A DNA stretch of 64,000 nucleotides, taken from the NCBI GenBank assembly GCA_036794585.1, contig DAIRGH010000001.1:14615-78614 (forward strand), in the 5' to 3' direction. The stretch is from WHSW01 sp036794585. Lineage in GTDB: Bacteria > Actinomycetota > Thermoleophilia > Solirubrobacterales > 70-9. Both the position numbers and the translations under genes were made by a program. Below the pieces are notes generated by a model. The model saw only the letters and a list, made by a program, of their open reading frames with translations. It did no database searches and had not been told where the DNA came from. Positions 49,225-57,350 of this stretch are shown here, one piece after another; position 1 is the first letter of the stretch; each line of letters starts with the position of its first letter.

Positions 49225-49755
49225 ATGCGCAGGGTTTCGATGCTTCTAGTCGCGCTGCTCGCGGTCGGGTTAGTGCTGCCCGCGGCTGCCTTGGCTCAGG
49301 ACAACTCCGCCATCGACGAATACACCGAGAGCGTCCCTGGCGCTGGCGGCGACCATCCCAGCCATGACCAAGGTGGCGGAGGTTCTGGGGGAGGCGGCGA
49401 CGGCGGAGCGTCCTTGCCGCAATCGAACGCAGACGCGCTTGAGTCGGAGGGCGCAGCTGCCACAGCCGCCGCAAACCTTGCCGAGGCCACCGCGCCGGAC
49501 CGCCCGGCAGGGGCCGGCTCTGTGCGCGACCCTGGGGCCAACGAGTCGGCGAGCAGCTCGGGCGGCGAGTCGCAGGATGACGCTGGCCAAGGCGCTCCCT
49601 CGATCGGCGATGTTGTCGGGGGGGTCACCGGTGGATCTGATTCCGACGGCCTCGGGATTTGGCTCCTGGTCATTCTGGGGGCGACGCTCGTCGCGGCGAT
49701 CGCGCTCGCACTCGCCCGGTGGCGGCGCGGCCCAGGCGAGCCCACGCAGGCTTGA
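49225..49755 (+). CDS. Secreted Gly/Ser-rich protein with C-terminal membrane anchor
   Basis: This ~176-residue protein from the ATG at 49225 has a signal peptide (MLLVALLAVGLVLPAAALAQ) and a low-complexity middle rich in Gly, Ser, Asp and Ala (QGGGGSGGGGDGGASLPQSN). It ends with a membrane segment (LGIWLLVILGATLVAAIALA) and a short basic tail. There is no sortase LPxTG. It sits just upstream of a secreted glycosidase gene with a gap of nine bases, so the two are probably co-transcribed. It is likely a surface spacer or anchor. The upstream start at 49186 would give an unlikely N-terminus. Confidence 0.7.
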   Translation: MRRVSMLLVALLAVGLVLPAAALAQDNSAIDEYTESVPGAGGDHPSHDQGGGGSGGGGDGGASLPQSNADALESEGAAATAAANLAEATAPDRPAGAGSVRDPGANESASSSGGESQDDAGQGAPSIGDVVGGVTGGSDSDGLGIWLLVILGATLVAAIALALARWRRGPGEPTQA

Positions 49756-49763
49756 GCTTGCGC

Positions 49764-51164
49764 ATGCGAGGCACGCGCCGCCGCACAACGTCGGCGGCGG
49801 TGATGACCGCGTGGTGCCTGTTGGTCGTTGCGCCAGCGGCGGCCAGCGCCGCGTTCATGACGGGCCTCTCCGGAAACGAATACACGTCGTCTGACTCGTC
49901 GGAACGCGACCGCTGGTTCGACGAAACCACGGCGGCCGGTGCCGAGGTCATCCGGGTCAACGTCCTATGGAGTGCGACGGTTTCCGGCCGGCCCACAGAT
50001 CCCTATAGCCCAATGGACCCGGCCTATGACTTCGGCGACCTCGATGCCGCAGTCCAGGACGCCGCTGAACGGAATATCGAGGTGATGGTGACTCTGTACG
50101 GGGCGCCGGCGTTCGCAGAGGGCCCGGATCGAGCAGCTTCCGCCCCAGCCGGCACATGGAAACCGGACCCGGCTGAATATGCCGCCTTCGCTCGCGCCGT
50201 CGCGTCGCGTTACTCGGGATCCTTCCAGGGGCTTTCGCGCGTCCGCTACTTCCAGGCCTGGAACGAACCAAACCTAAGCCCCTACCTCAATCCCCAATGG
50301 GACGGAGGACGTGCGTTCGCCGCGAGCCACTACCGACGAATGCTCAATGCCTTCGACGAGGCTGTCCACGGGGTGCGCGGGGATAATGTCGTCGTCACAG
50401 CGGGCACCGCTCCGTTCGGCGATACCCCGGGCGGTAACCGGATCCGGCCACTCCGCTTCTGGCGCGAGGTGCTCTGCCTGAAGAAGAAGAACAACGGCAA
50501 GCTGAAAGGGGCCTCCTGTCCCGAGAAGGCCGAGTTCGACATCCTCGCCCATCACCCGATCCAAACATCGGGCGGGCCGCGACAGAGCGCCTTCCATCCG
50601 GACGATGCGACTACGCCGGACTTCAAACATGTCGTCGATACCCTGCGCGCGGCTGAGAAGCGCAACAAGGTCGCCGGGGGGCGGCACGACGCATGGGCTA
50701 CGGAGATCTGGTGGGAGTCCAATCCGCCGGATGAGGCGGACGGAGTGCCATTGAAACGGCACGCAGCTTGGAATCAGGAGTCGCTCTACCTATTGTGGAA
50801 ACAGGGAGCGAGTGCCGTTATCAATCTTTTGATCCGCGACACTGAGTTCGATCCCCAGGATCCAAGCCGCTCAATAGAGGCGGGCTTGTTCTTTCACGAC
50901 GGCGCTCCGAAACCCGCATTCACGGCGTGGCGGTTCCCGTTCGTCACGGACCGGCAAGACAAGCATCGGTTGCTGGCGTGGGGGAAGTCTCCTGCGGCGG
51001 GGAGGCTGGTTATCGAAAGCAAGCACGGCGGAGGCTGGCGCCGCGAAGCGACCCTCAATGTCTCGGCCGGCGAGGTCTTTTCGACGGAGCTGGGGATCAC
51101 GGGCAAGGCTTCTTTGCGCGCTGCGGTCGCCGGCGAGCGGAGCCTGGTCTGGCATCAACGCTGA
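49764..51164 (+). CDS. Secreted clan GH-A glycosidase (paralog of 58.6-kb protein)
   Basis: This ~466-residue protein from the ATG at 49764 starts with an Arg-rich region and a signal segment (AAVMTAWCLLVVAPAAASAA). The barrel shows FQAWNEPNLSPYLNPQWDGG, where NEP carries the acid/base Glu, and DAWATEIWWESN, which carries the probable nucleophile Glu. VIRVNVLWSATVSG and NVVVTAGTAPFGDTPGGNRI are flanking strands. A C-terminal ~90-residue beta domain (HRLLAWGKSPAAGRLVIESK) follows. The whole plan, including GGNRIRPL and the C-terminal WGKSP phrase, is shared with the gene inside the ribosomal operon, so they are paralogs. The substrate is unknown; processing of the cell's own polysaccharide is possible. 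Confidence 0.85.
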   Translation: MRGTRRRTTSAAVMTAWCLLVVAPAAASAAFMTGLSGNEYTSSDSSERDRWFDETTAAGAEVIRVNVLWSATVSGRPTDPYSPMDPAYDFGDLDAAVQDAAERNIEVMVTLYGAPAFAEGPDRAASAPAGTWKPDPAEYAAFARAVASRYSGSFQGLSRVRYFQAWNEPNLSPYLNPQWDGGRAFAASHYRRMLNAFDEAVHGVRGDNVVVTAGTAPFGDTPGGNRIRPLRFWREVLCLKKKNNGKLKGASCPEKAEFDILAHHPIQTSGGPRQSAFHPDDATTPDFKHVVDTLRAAEKRNKVAGGRHDAWATEIWWESNPPDEADGVPLKRHAAWNQESLYLLWKQGASAVINLLIRDTEFDPQDPSRSIEAGLFFHDGAPKPAFTAWRFPFVTDRQDKHRLLAWGKSPAAGRLVIESKHGGGWRREATLNVSAGEVFSTELGITGKASLRAAVAGERSLVWHQR

Positions 51165-51255
51165 GGCGTCCGGGCTGTCAGCAATGGTTCAGCCGGTCCG
51201 TATGGGGGCATTGAGCGTCGTAAGGCCATCCAGTCAGACCCGAGGGTAGGAGTCA

Positions 51256-51651
51256 ATGAATAAGTTCCCCGCGCTACTCATCGCCGCGCTGGTTGCGACC
51301 TGCGCGTTTTCAGTCGTCGCCGCCTCCGGCAAGGCCACGGAGGAGGTCGCATCCACGGTCACCATCAAGTTCGAGGCCGGCGGCAGCGCCCCCTACTACG
51401 AACAGGATCAGTTCAAGGGCAAGGTGAAGGGGGACGAGGGCTGCAAGAAGGACCGGCGCGTGAAGGTCGTCAAGGAGGGCGGCGGGGTCGTCGGCAAGGA
51501 CGACACCAATGAGAGTGGCCGCTACTCAGTACCGGCCAGCAACCCGACCGGTGACTTCTTCGCCAAGGTGAAGAAGGCGACGATCGAGAAGAACAACGGC
51601 GACAAGATCAAGTGCCTGAAGGCGAAGTCGGACTCGATCTCTGTTCCGTAG
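51256..51651 (+). CDS. Small secreted beta-rich protein
   Basis: This 131-residue protein has a signal peptide (FPALLIAALVATCAFSVVAA). The mature part looks like an immunoglobulin-like or prealbumin-like sandwich (TVTIKFEAGGSAPYYEQDQF, KGKVKGDEGCKKDRRVKVVK, NESGRYSVPASNPTGDFFAK). Two Cys residues (about 57 and 120) could form a disulfide. It follows the glycosidase gene by about 90 bases. It is probably a cell-surface or extracellular protein of unknown function; the pattern is common in Thermoleophilia. Confidence 0.7.
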   Translation: MNKFPALLIAALVATCAFSVVAASGKATEEVASTVTIKFEAGGSAPYYEQDQFKGKVKGDEGCKKDRRVKVVKEGGGVVGKDDTNESGRYSVPASNPTGDFFAKVKKATIEKNNGDKIKCLKAKSDSISVP

Positions 51652-51687
51652 TTCAGCGCGAGCCCCGAAGGCTCTAGAGGACTGAGG

Positions 51688-51715
51688 CGACGGCCGCGCG
51701 AGAGCGCGGCCGTCG
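51688..51715. terminator. Bidirectional hairpin terminator
   Basis: CGACGGCCGCGC (51688-51699) pairs perfectly with GCGCGGCCGTCG (51704-51715) around a GAGA loop. It lies between the ends of two convergent genes (51651 and 51722), where a terminator is expected. The T-run is weak, as is usual in high-GC actinobacteria. Confidence 0.8.
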
Positions 51716-51721
51716 GTCGTT

Positions 51722-53041
51722 CTAGCGCTTACGGCGCGCTTCGAGCTGCTTCTTGACGCGCAGCGGGGAGCTCGTGCCGGCGCCGATGGGACGCTCCACG
51801 CCCGCGATCCAGTGGCCGCGCTGAGGCTCTTTGATCCGGCACTGAGCACGACCGTTCTTCGCGTAGGCGCGGCAGGCGAAACGGGACTTGCTGGGGCGGT
51901 GCCCGCGGCTGAGATAGAGCGTGACGCCGTCTTTGTCGCGTAGCGAGATCTCCAGGCGGCGGGTGTGGCGGGAGACGTGGATGTCGCGCATCCGCCACCG
52001 CGCGCGCGCCTCTGCCGGCTCAGCCGGTGCGGCCCCACCGAAGGCGATGAACGCGTTCAGCGGCGAGCCGAGGTTCCAGTGGGTCTCGAGATACTCGCCA
52101 GGCTCGGGAGCGGAGTCGAAGTAGTCGTCGAAGTTGCAGTCAAAGCGGGCGGTCCCCGGGCAGTTGTTGATAGGGCCGTCCTGGTGCAGGTTGCCGCCGT
52201 CGGGCGAGTAGCACATCACGTCGTCTTCCTCGTAGCAGTGCCCGCCGTCGCCGGTCGAGTTCGGCGCGCCGTACTGGACCGCGCCCATGTTGTGGCCGCT
52301 CTCGTGCATCGGCGTCTCGCCGTACCAGCAGGCGGAGTAGATGACCGCGTAGCCGCCGCCCTGGTTGGCGAGGTTGTCGGCGCTGAGCGTCTCGTCGTCG
52401 GCGTAGGAGGCGATCCCGCAGCTGCCGCCGGCGCTGCCGTCGAAGAAGATCGTGTAGTCGACTAGCTGGGAATCAAAGCCTGCGTCGCGCGCCGAGGTGA
52501 CGATCTCCGAGAAGCTCGTTCCAGAGCTCGAGAAGCCGTCGACGCTGATCTCGCCGGCGCCGGTGCAGCGGACGCGGTAGTCGGCGCTCGGACCCCCGCT
52601 TTGCAGCGACTCCTCGTTGAGGACGGCGTTCATCCGCCGGATCGCGGCCTGGATCCGAGGCCGGACGGACGCCAGCGCGTCGGCGGAGCCGTTGGGATGC
52701 GCGTAGAGGATCCGCTGCGCTTCGGTGGCGGCGCAGGCCGGTGGCCGCTCGGCGCTGCCGGGCTCAAAGCCGACGCCCTTGGGCAGCTCTCGCTCCAGCG
52801 GCGACTCGAGCTCCCGCGGCGGTGGCGCGGAGTCGGGGCCGTGGGTGAGCAGCGCCGGCCCGGTCTCGGGGCGCACGCGGTAAAGGCCGGAGTCGGTGCG
52901 GCTCGCCTCCTGTCCTGCCACGCGCCGAACCTCGGCGCTGACCGGGCCGTCGCCGGCCGCGGCAGCGAGCGGTGCGACCGCACCCAGGGACGCAAGCGCG
53001 CACCCGGCCACAGCAACTGTCCATCCCAACCTCGGTGCCAT
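51722..53041 (-). CDS. Secreted metzincin-like zinc protease candidate
   Basis: This 439-residue protein has an N-terminal signal region (about 8-30) and a propeptide-like stretch (30-105). The catalytic region shows the zinc motif MHESGHNMGAVQ at ~245-256 (HExxHxxG), with no third His at the usual +10 place; H268 in GGHCY is a candidate ligand. A Met-turn-like DDVMCY follows at 273-278. Two Cys in the nearby GYAVIYSACWYGE and HCYEEDDVMCY may be paired. The C-terminal ~110 residues form a basic domain (RRLEISLRDKDGVTLYLSRG). A snapalysin- or reprolysin-like fold is suggested, not proven. Confidence 0.7.
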   Translation of the reverse strand: MAPRLGWTVAVAGCALASLGAVAPLAAAAGDGPVSAEVRRVAGQEASRTDSGLYRVRPETGPALLTHGPDSAPPPRELESPLERELPKGVGFEPGSAERPPACAATEAQRILYAHPNGSADALASVRPRIQAAIRRMNAVLNEESLQSGGPSADYRVRCTGAGEISVDGFSSSGTSFSEIVTSARDAGFDSQLVDYTIFFDGSAGGSCGIASYADDETLSADNLANQGGGYAVIYSACWYGETPMHESGHNMGAVQYGAPNSTGDGGHCYEEDDVMCYSPDGGNLHQDGPINNCPGTARFDCNFDDYFDSAPEPGEYLETHWNLGSPLNAFIAFGGAAPAEPAEARARWRMRDIHVSRHTRRLEISLRDKDGVTLYLSRGHRPSKSRFACRAYAKNGRAQCRIKEPQRGHWIAGVERPIGAGTSSPLRVKKQLEARRKR

Positions 53042-53171
53042 GCACCCCCATCGGGCATGGCGGTGATCGCGTCGAAGAGTCCGCCCGCAGCTAGGTCATC
53101 CGTCCAGGTTGACCAGAACCCGCTGCAAATCGGGATTCAAGCCGCGCCGCCGGCGGCCGATCAAACCCTGC

Positions 53172-53984
53172 GTGAGGTCGATTCGGGTCATCTGCGGCGC
53201 GTTGCTCGCGCTTGCGCTCGGCGCCTCGGTCGCCGCTGCCGACCTGTACCCCGGCAGCTACAACGCCAGGGCCAAGGGTGTGAGCGTCAAGCTCGACATC
53301 GGCCAGAGCGGTGGCGGCTCACTCGCCTACTCGATGAAGACCGCCTGCGGTAAGAGCAAGGGCAAGCTCGAGCTGTCGAAGTCCGGCGCCGAGCTCAAGG
53401 GCCGCAGGGTGAGCCGCGGGCCGGAGGCGACGCTGCGCACGACGGTCGCCAAGGTCGCCCTCAACGGTGGCGGCAGCGAGGTCGTGGGGACGATCAAGGA
53501 GTCACTCAAGGGCGGCGACAGCGAGCTCGCGGGCTGCCGCGCGAAGCGCGCGTTCAGCGCCAGCGTCGAGCAGGCCGACGGCTTCGTGCCGAGCCGCGAC
53601 GACGGGCATTACTCCGGCACCGGTCCCAACGGCCTGCCGATCAGCTTTGACATCGTCAGCGTTGACGACAACGCGCGAGTGGAGGACCTCGCCGTCGATG
53701 TGACCGCGGACTGCTTCGACGAGTCGGCGGAGGACGCCGTGGACATCCCGATGGTTACCCACATCACCGGGATGTCGGGCCGGGTGGCCAAGGACGGCAC
53801 CTTCTACATCGAGTATGCGCCGGATGAGGACACCGAGTACGAGTTCGACGGCGAGCTCAGTGATGGCGCTGCCGACGTCGATGTGATCATCGGCGGGAAC
53901 TTCGACGCCAACGGCAACCCCAACTCCGCGGGCCCGTTCACCTGCGACAGCTGGGGCGACATTTACGACGCCCGGCGCGACTAG
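53172..53984 (+). CDS. Secreted two-repeat beta protein
   Basis: This ~270-residue protein is read from the GTG at 53172, which places a standard signal peptide (SIRVICGALLALALGASVAA) at the start; a TTG at 53109 is an alternative. The mature part has two related halves: LYPGSYNARAKGVSVKLDIG with SLAYSMKTACG, and HYSGTGPNGLPISFDIVSVD with VEDLAVDVTADC. Each half ends in a Cys, so an internal duplication with one disulfide per half is likely. The second half is much more acidic. Its function is unknown. It is divergent from the protease gene. Confidence 0.7.
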   Translation: MRSIRVICGALLALALGASVAAADLYPGSYNARAKGVSVKLDIGQSGGGSLAYSMKTACGKSKGKLELSKSGAELKGRRVSRGPEATLRTTVAKVALNGGGSEVVGTIKESLKGGDSELAGCRAKRAFSASVEQADGFVPSRDDGHYSGTGPNGLPISFDIVSVDDNARVEDLAVDVTADCFDESAEDAVDIPMVTHITGMSGRVAKDGTFYIEYAPDEDTEYEFDGELSDGAADVDVIIGGNFDANGNPNSAGPFTCDSWGDIYDARRD

Positions 53985-54036
53985 CCGCTTCAGCCTGGCG
54001 TGCCCTCAGGCCGGCTCGCCTACAGTTTGAGCCGCG

Positions 54037-54555
54037 GTGGAGGATCAGGGACTTCGTCAGGCAGAGGACAGCTCGGCGCGAGTTGGGGAGCTCGAGCTCG
54101 AGTGCGAGAGAGCCAAGGAGCGTTGGGCGACGTGCGCAGCCGAGCATGCTCGGCTTCAACAAGGTGGGCGATCACCTTGGAAAAGGAGCCGCCGCAAGGT
54201 AGAACGCTCCGCGGCGGAGCTTGAGGACGCGCTTTCAGAGTATGGCCAGGCTTGGCGCCGGCTCGAGGATGCGCGACGGGAGGCCGGGCTCATCGAACCC
54301 GTAGCCCCAATCTCCGAGCGACCAGCGGAGGTCGTGGAGAACAAGTCCAAGGTCGTGGAGAACAAGTCCAAGGTGAGCCTGAGCCGCGCCACCCTCGACG
54401 AGCTGCGAGACGCGGGGATGTCGGCCACCCAAGCACGGCGAGTGATGCGTTATCACGAAACGCATGGAGATTTCGCCAGCATCGATGGGCTGGACGCCGT
54501 GCCCGGCTTCCCCGAGGCGCAGCTCGCCAAGATCAAGCAGCGCCTGATTCCCTGA
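54037..54555 (+). CDS. Coiled-coil protein with C-terminal helix-hairpin-helix (ComEA-like) domain
   Basis: This is a 172-residue protein with a GTG start. Residues ~1-95 are charged helical (EDQGLRQAEDSSARVGELEL; ELEDALSEYGQAWRRLEDAR). Residues ~112-172 are a helix-hairpin-helix with VSLSRATLDELRDAGMSATQ and IDGLDAVPGFPEAQLAKIKQ, as in ComEA and other DNA-binding modules. A perfect 21-base tandem repeat doubles VVENKSK in the linker. There is no signal peptide, so it is not a surface ComEA. It is the last gene before the ribosomal/rpo block. Confidence 0.8.
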   Translation: MEDQGLRQAEDSSARVGELELECERAKERWATCAAEHARLQQGGRSPWKRSRRKVERSAAELEDALSEYGQAWRRLEDARREAGLIEPVAPISERPAEVVENKSKVVENKSKVSLSRATLDELRDAGMSATQARRVMRYHETHGDFASIDGLDAVPGFPEAQLAKIKQRLIP

Positions 54556-54599
54556 GAGGCGCCGCGGCGCTATCCTTGCTCGGTCCTCGTGCTTCGCCC

Positions 54600-54628
54600 T
54601 TGACGGGTGCGGCGGAGGTCTTTTTTCT
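54600..54628 (+). promoter_or_regulatory. Possible promoter of the rpmG-secE-nusG unit
   Basis: TTGACG (54600-54605) is followed after 17 bases by TTTTCT (54623-54628), about 50 bases before the rpmG start. The -35 is good and the -10 is weak. It fits a sigma-70-like promoter in a place where one is expected. Confidence 0.35.
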
Positions 54629-54675
54629 GTCCGGACCGAAACATGAGCGGCCGGCGGTAGTGATCAGGAGAGCAG

Positions 54676-54840
54676 ATGGCTCGCGGAGAAGTCCGAATCG
54701 CTGTCACCCTCGCCTGCGAGGAGTGCAAGCGGCGCAACTATCAGACGAACAAGTCGCGGCGAAACACGCCGGACCGGATCGAGATGCGCAAGTACTGTCG
54801 TTGGTGCGGGCATCACACCTCGCACAAGGAAACGCGCTAG
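54676..54840 (+). CDS. rpmG: 50S ribosomal protein L33
   Basis: This 54-residue protein reads MARGEVRIAVTLACEECKRR, NYQTNKSRRNTPDRIEMRKY and then CRWCGHHTSHKETR. The two CxxC pairs (CEEC, CRWC) give the zinc-type L33. AGGAG lies nine bases before the ATG. It is followed by secE after 10 bases, as in most bacteria. Confidence 0.97.
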   Translation: MARGEVRIAVTLACEECKRRNYQTNKSRRNTPDRIEMRKYCRWCGHHTSHKETR

Positions 54841-54850
54841 CGCGCTGACC

Positions 54851-55417
54851 GTGGCGAAGACCCGCGCACAGCGAAAGGCCGAGCAGCGCCGCCGCCAGCA
54901 GCAGCAGGCCCAGCGCCCGGACGGGGCGCCGTCGCCGACCGAGACCGACACCGAGGCCCAGCACCAGACCCAGGTGCCCGAGTCGGCCGACGTGATCGAG
55001 GCCGAGCTCGCCGAGCAGGGCGCCGACCTCGACTCGCTTCGAGGCGAGCCCGCCGAGACCCCGGCTCCCGCGCCGTCGCGCGCCGACGTCGGCCGTCCCG
55101 CGGGCGCCGAGGTCGAGCCGGCCGACAAGATCACCCGGCGCTCGCGCCGCCGCGAGGAGCGCGAAGCCAGGGCACGAGCGAAGGAATCGGAGAAGCGCAG
55201 GGCGCCGAAGGAGCTGAAGGCGCCGGCCGAGCGCCAGCGCGGCGGGGTGATGGGCTTCTTTGCCTCCTGCGTCGCCGAGCTGCGCCGTGTGCAGTGGCCC
55301 GACCGCGAGACCCTGATCCAGGCGACCGCGATCACCATCGTCTTCATCGCCGTGCTCGCCGCGTATCTCGGTGTGCTGGACGGGATCTTCAACTGGCTCG
55401 TTCAGCGCATCCTCTAA
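54851..55417 (+). CDS. secE: Preprotein translocase subunit SecE with long N-terminal extension
   Basis: This is 188 residues, against about 60-130 in most bacteria. The C-terminal ~60 residues are the conserved SecE part: FFASCVAELRRVQWPDRETL, then a single membrane segment (ATAITIVFIAVLAAYLGVLD) and NWLVQRIL. The first ~125 residues are a charged, Ala/Glu/Arg-rich extension (KAEQRRRQQQQAQRPDGAPS) with no fold evident. GTG start. It is in operon with rpmG and nusG. SecE clamps the SecY channel halves and is essential. Confidence 0.93.
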   Translation: MAKTRAQRKAEQRRRQQQQAQRPDGAPSPTETDTEAQHQTQVPESADVIEAELAEQGADLDSLRGEPAETPAPAPSRADVGRPAGAEVEPADKITRRSRRREEREARARAKESEKRRAPKELKAPAERQRGGVMGFFASCVAELRRVQWPDRETLIQATAITIVFIAVLAAYLGVLDGIFNWLVQRIL

Positions 55418-55458
55418 GCCGCAGACGAGCTCACTAACTAAAGGAATCTCTTCACTTC

Positions 55459-55980
55459 ATGTTCCGCTGGTACGTCATCAACACCTACTCGGGTCACGAG
55501 AACAAGGTCAAGCACAACCTCGAGCACCGGGTCGAGACGATGGGCGCCACCGGTCGTGTGCGCAATGTCGTCGTTCCGACCGAGGAGGTCGCCGAGCTCA
55601 AGGACGGAAAGCGAGAGATGGTCTCGAAGCGGACCATGCCCGGATACGTGCTGGTCAACATGGAGATGACCGACGACGCCTGGAACCTGGTCAAGAACAC
55701 CCCGGGCGTCACCGGCTTCGTCGGCTCGCGCAACAAGCCGATCCCGCTCTCCCAGCCCGAAGTCGACCGGCTCATGCACCGCGAGACCGCCGAGCGCCCC
55801 CGCGCTCGCGCCCAGTTCTCGGTCGGCGAGTCGGTGAAGGTGATCTCCGGGCCGATGTCGGACTTCTCAGGCGAGATCGCCGAGATCAACGAGGACGCGC
55901 AGCGCCTGAAGATCCTGGTCTCGATCTTCGGCCGGGAGACCCCGGTTGAGGTCGGCTATGACCAGGTGAAGAAGATCTAG
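55459..55980 (+). CDS. nusG: Transcription termination/antitermination factor NusG
   Basis: This 173-residue protein has the N-terminal NGN domain (MFRWYVINTYSGHENKVKHN, then VVVPTEEVAELKDGKREMVS and KRTMPGYVLVNMEM) and a C-terminal KOW domain (SVGESVKVISGPMSDFSGEI). The length and motif order are normal. It links RNA polymerase to Rho and ribosomes. Its stop overlaps the stop of a UDP-sugar dehydrogenase on the other strand by 4 bases; the usual neighbour rplK is displaced by about 1.4 kb. Confidence 0.97.
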   Translation: MFRWYVINTYSGHENKVKHNLEHRVETMGATGRVRNVVVPTEEVAELKDGKREMVSKRTMPGYVLVNMEMTDDAWNLVKNTPGVTGFVGSRNKPIPLSQPEVDRLMHRETAERPRARAQFSVGESVKVISGPMSDFSGEIAEINEDAQRLKILVSIFGRETPVEVGYDQVKKI

Positions 55981-57278
55981 CTCTCGTCGCGTCCGCGCTC
56001 GACCTGCAGCTCGGTGAGGTCGCGCTTCTCGCCGAGCCGGACGATGTTCGGTGCGTCGAGGTGGCGGGTGACTCCGCGCAGGTCCAGTACGAGAGGCGCC
56101 TCGCTTACGACCCGGTCGTGATCGATGCCGTCGTGGGCCGTGACGATCACCACCAGATCGGCGCCAGGAAGCTCCGTCCAGAGTCCGCATGACTCCATTC
56201 CCCGGTCGCGCAGCTGCGGCACGTGCGGGTCGTGATACATCACGTCGCCGCCGAGCGCGCGCAGCCCATCGATGATCTTCAGCGCCGGCGACTCGCGGAT
56301 GTCGCCGATGTTGGCCTTGTAGGAGACGCCGAGAATGAGGATGCGCGCACCCCGCACCGACTTGCCGACGTCGTTGAGGCTGCGCTCGGCCTTGCGCACA
56401 CAGAAGATCGGCTGGGACTGGTTGAGCTTTCCGGCGAGCTCGATGAACTCGGTATAGAAGTCGTGGTCGCGGGCCTTGTAGGCGAGATAGAAGGGGTCGA
56501 TCGGCAGGCAGTGCCCGCCCATCCCCGGTCCGGGGTCGAAGCGCGTGAAGCCGTACGGCTTGGTCGAGGCGGCTTCGACGACCTCCCAGACCGAGATCCC
56601 CATCTCGTCGCACAGCTGAGCCATCTCATTGACGAAGGCGATGTTGATCGAGCGAAAGACGTTCTCGTGGAGCTTCGTCATCTCGGCGACCTCGGGCGAG
56701 GAGACCGGGACGACGTGATCGCAGATCAGCTCGTAGAGCCGCACGGCCCGCTCGAGGCATTTTGGAGTCAGCCCGCCAACGACCTTCGGCGTCGTCCGGA
56801 TCGTGTGGTCGGTGCGGCCCGGGTCGATGCGCTCCGGCGAGAACGCGAGGTTGAACTCGGTACCGGCGGCCAGGCCGGACTCCTCGAGGATCGGCAGCAG
56901 GCGCTCGCGGGTGGTACCGGGGTACGTGGTCGACTCGAGAACCACCAGCCGGCCCTCGTGCAGGACGTGGGAGAGGTGGGTCGCCGCTTCGACCATGTAG
57001 GAGAGGTCCGGCTCGCGACCGGCAGACAGCGGCGTCGGCACGCAGATGATGATCGCCTCGCACGCGGCGAGCGGCCGGTACTCGTCGGTGACGTTCAAGC
57101 GCTCGACGACCGCGAGTAGACGGTCGGAGCTGACGTCCTCGATGTTCGACTCCGAGCGCCGCAGCGCCTCGACGCGGTGCGCGTTGTTGTCGACTCCGAC
57201 CACGTCGGCGCCGGCTTCTGCAAACGCAACCGCGAGCGGCAGCCCGACATAGCCAAGCCCGATGACCCCAACCTTCAT
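55977..57278 (-). CDS. UDP-sugar 6-dehydrogenase (WbpA/UDP-glucose dehydrogenase family) inside the nusG-rplK gap
   Basis: This 433-residue enzyme begins MKVGVIGLGYVGLPLAVAFA, the NAD-binding motif of UDP-sugar dehydrogenases. EAIIICVPTPLSAGREPDLS and LVVLESTTYPGTTRERLLPI are central strands. GYGFTRFDPGPGMGGHCLPI-like sequence (GFTRFDPGPGMGGHCLPIDP) contains the catalytic Cys in GGHCLP. The C-terminal domain (RILILGVSYKANIGDIRESP) binds UDP. The family includes WbpA (UDP-GlcNAc) and Ugd. With the WbpB/E/D-like genes of this window, the WbpA role is favoured. It lies on the minus strand between nusG and rplK, which is unusual. Confidence 0.92.
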   Translation of the reverse strand: MKVGVIGLGYVGLPLAVAFAEAGADVVGVDNNAHRVEALRRSESNIEDVSSDRLLAVVERLNVTDEYRPLAACEAIIICVPTPLSAGREPDLSYMVEAATHLSHVLHEGRLVVLESTTYPGTTRERLLPILEESGLAAGTEFNLAFSPERIDPGRTDHTIRTTPKVVGGLTPKCLERAVRLYELICDHVVPVSSPEVAEMTKLHENVFRSINIAFVNEMAQLCDEMGISVWEVVEAASTKPYGFTRFDPGPGMGGHCLPIDPFYLAYKARDHDFYTEFIELAGKLNQSQPIFCVRKAERSLNDVGKSVRGARILILGVSYKANIGDIRESPALKIIDGLRALGGDVMYHDPHVPQLRDRGMESCGLWTELPGADLVVIVTAHDGIDHDRVVSEAPLVLDLRGVTRHLDAPNIVRLGEKRDLTELQVERGRDES

Positions 57279-57350
57279 CGCCCCAAGTCTAGGCGCGTAT
57301 CAGGTCCAGATGTGGAAGTTTGGTTGCTCTGTATCCTCGACCGCCGCGCG

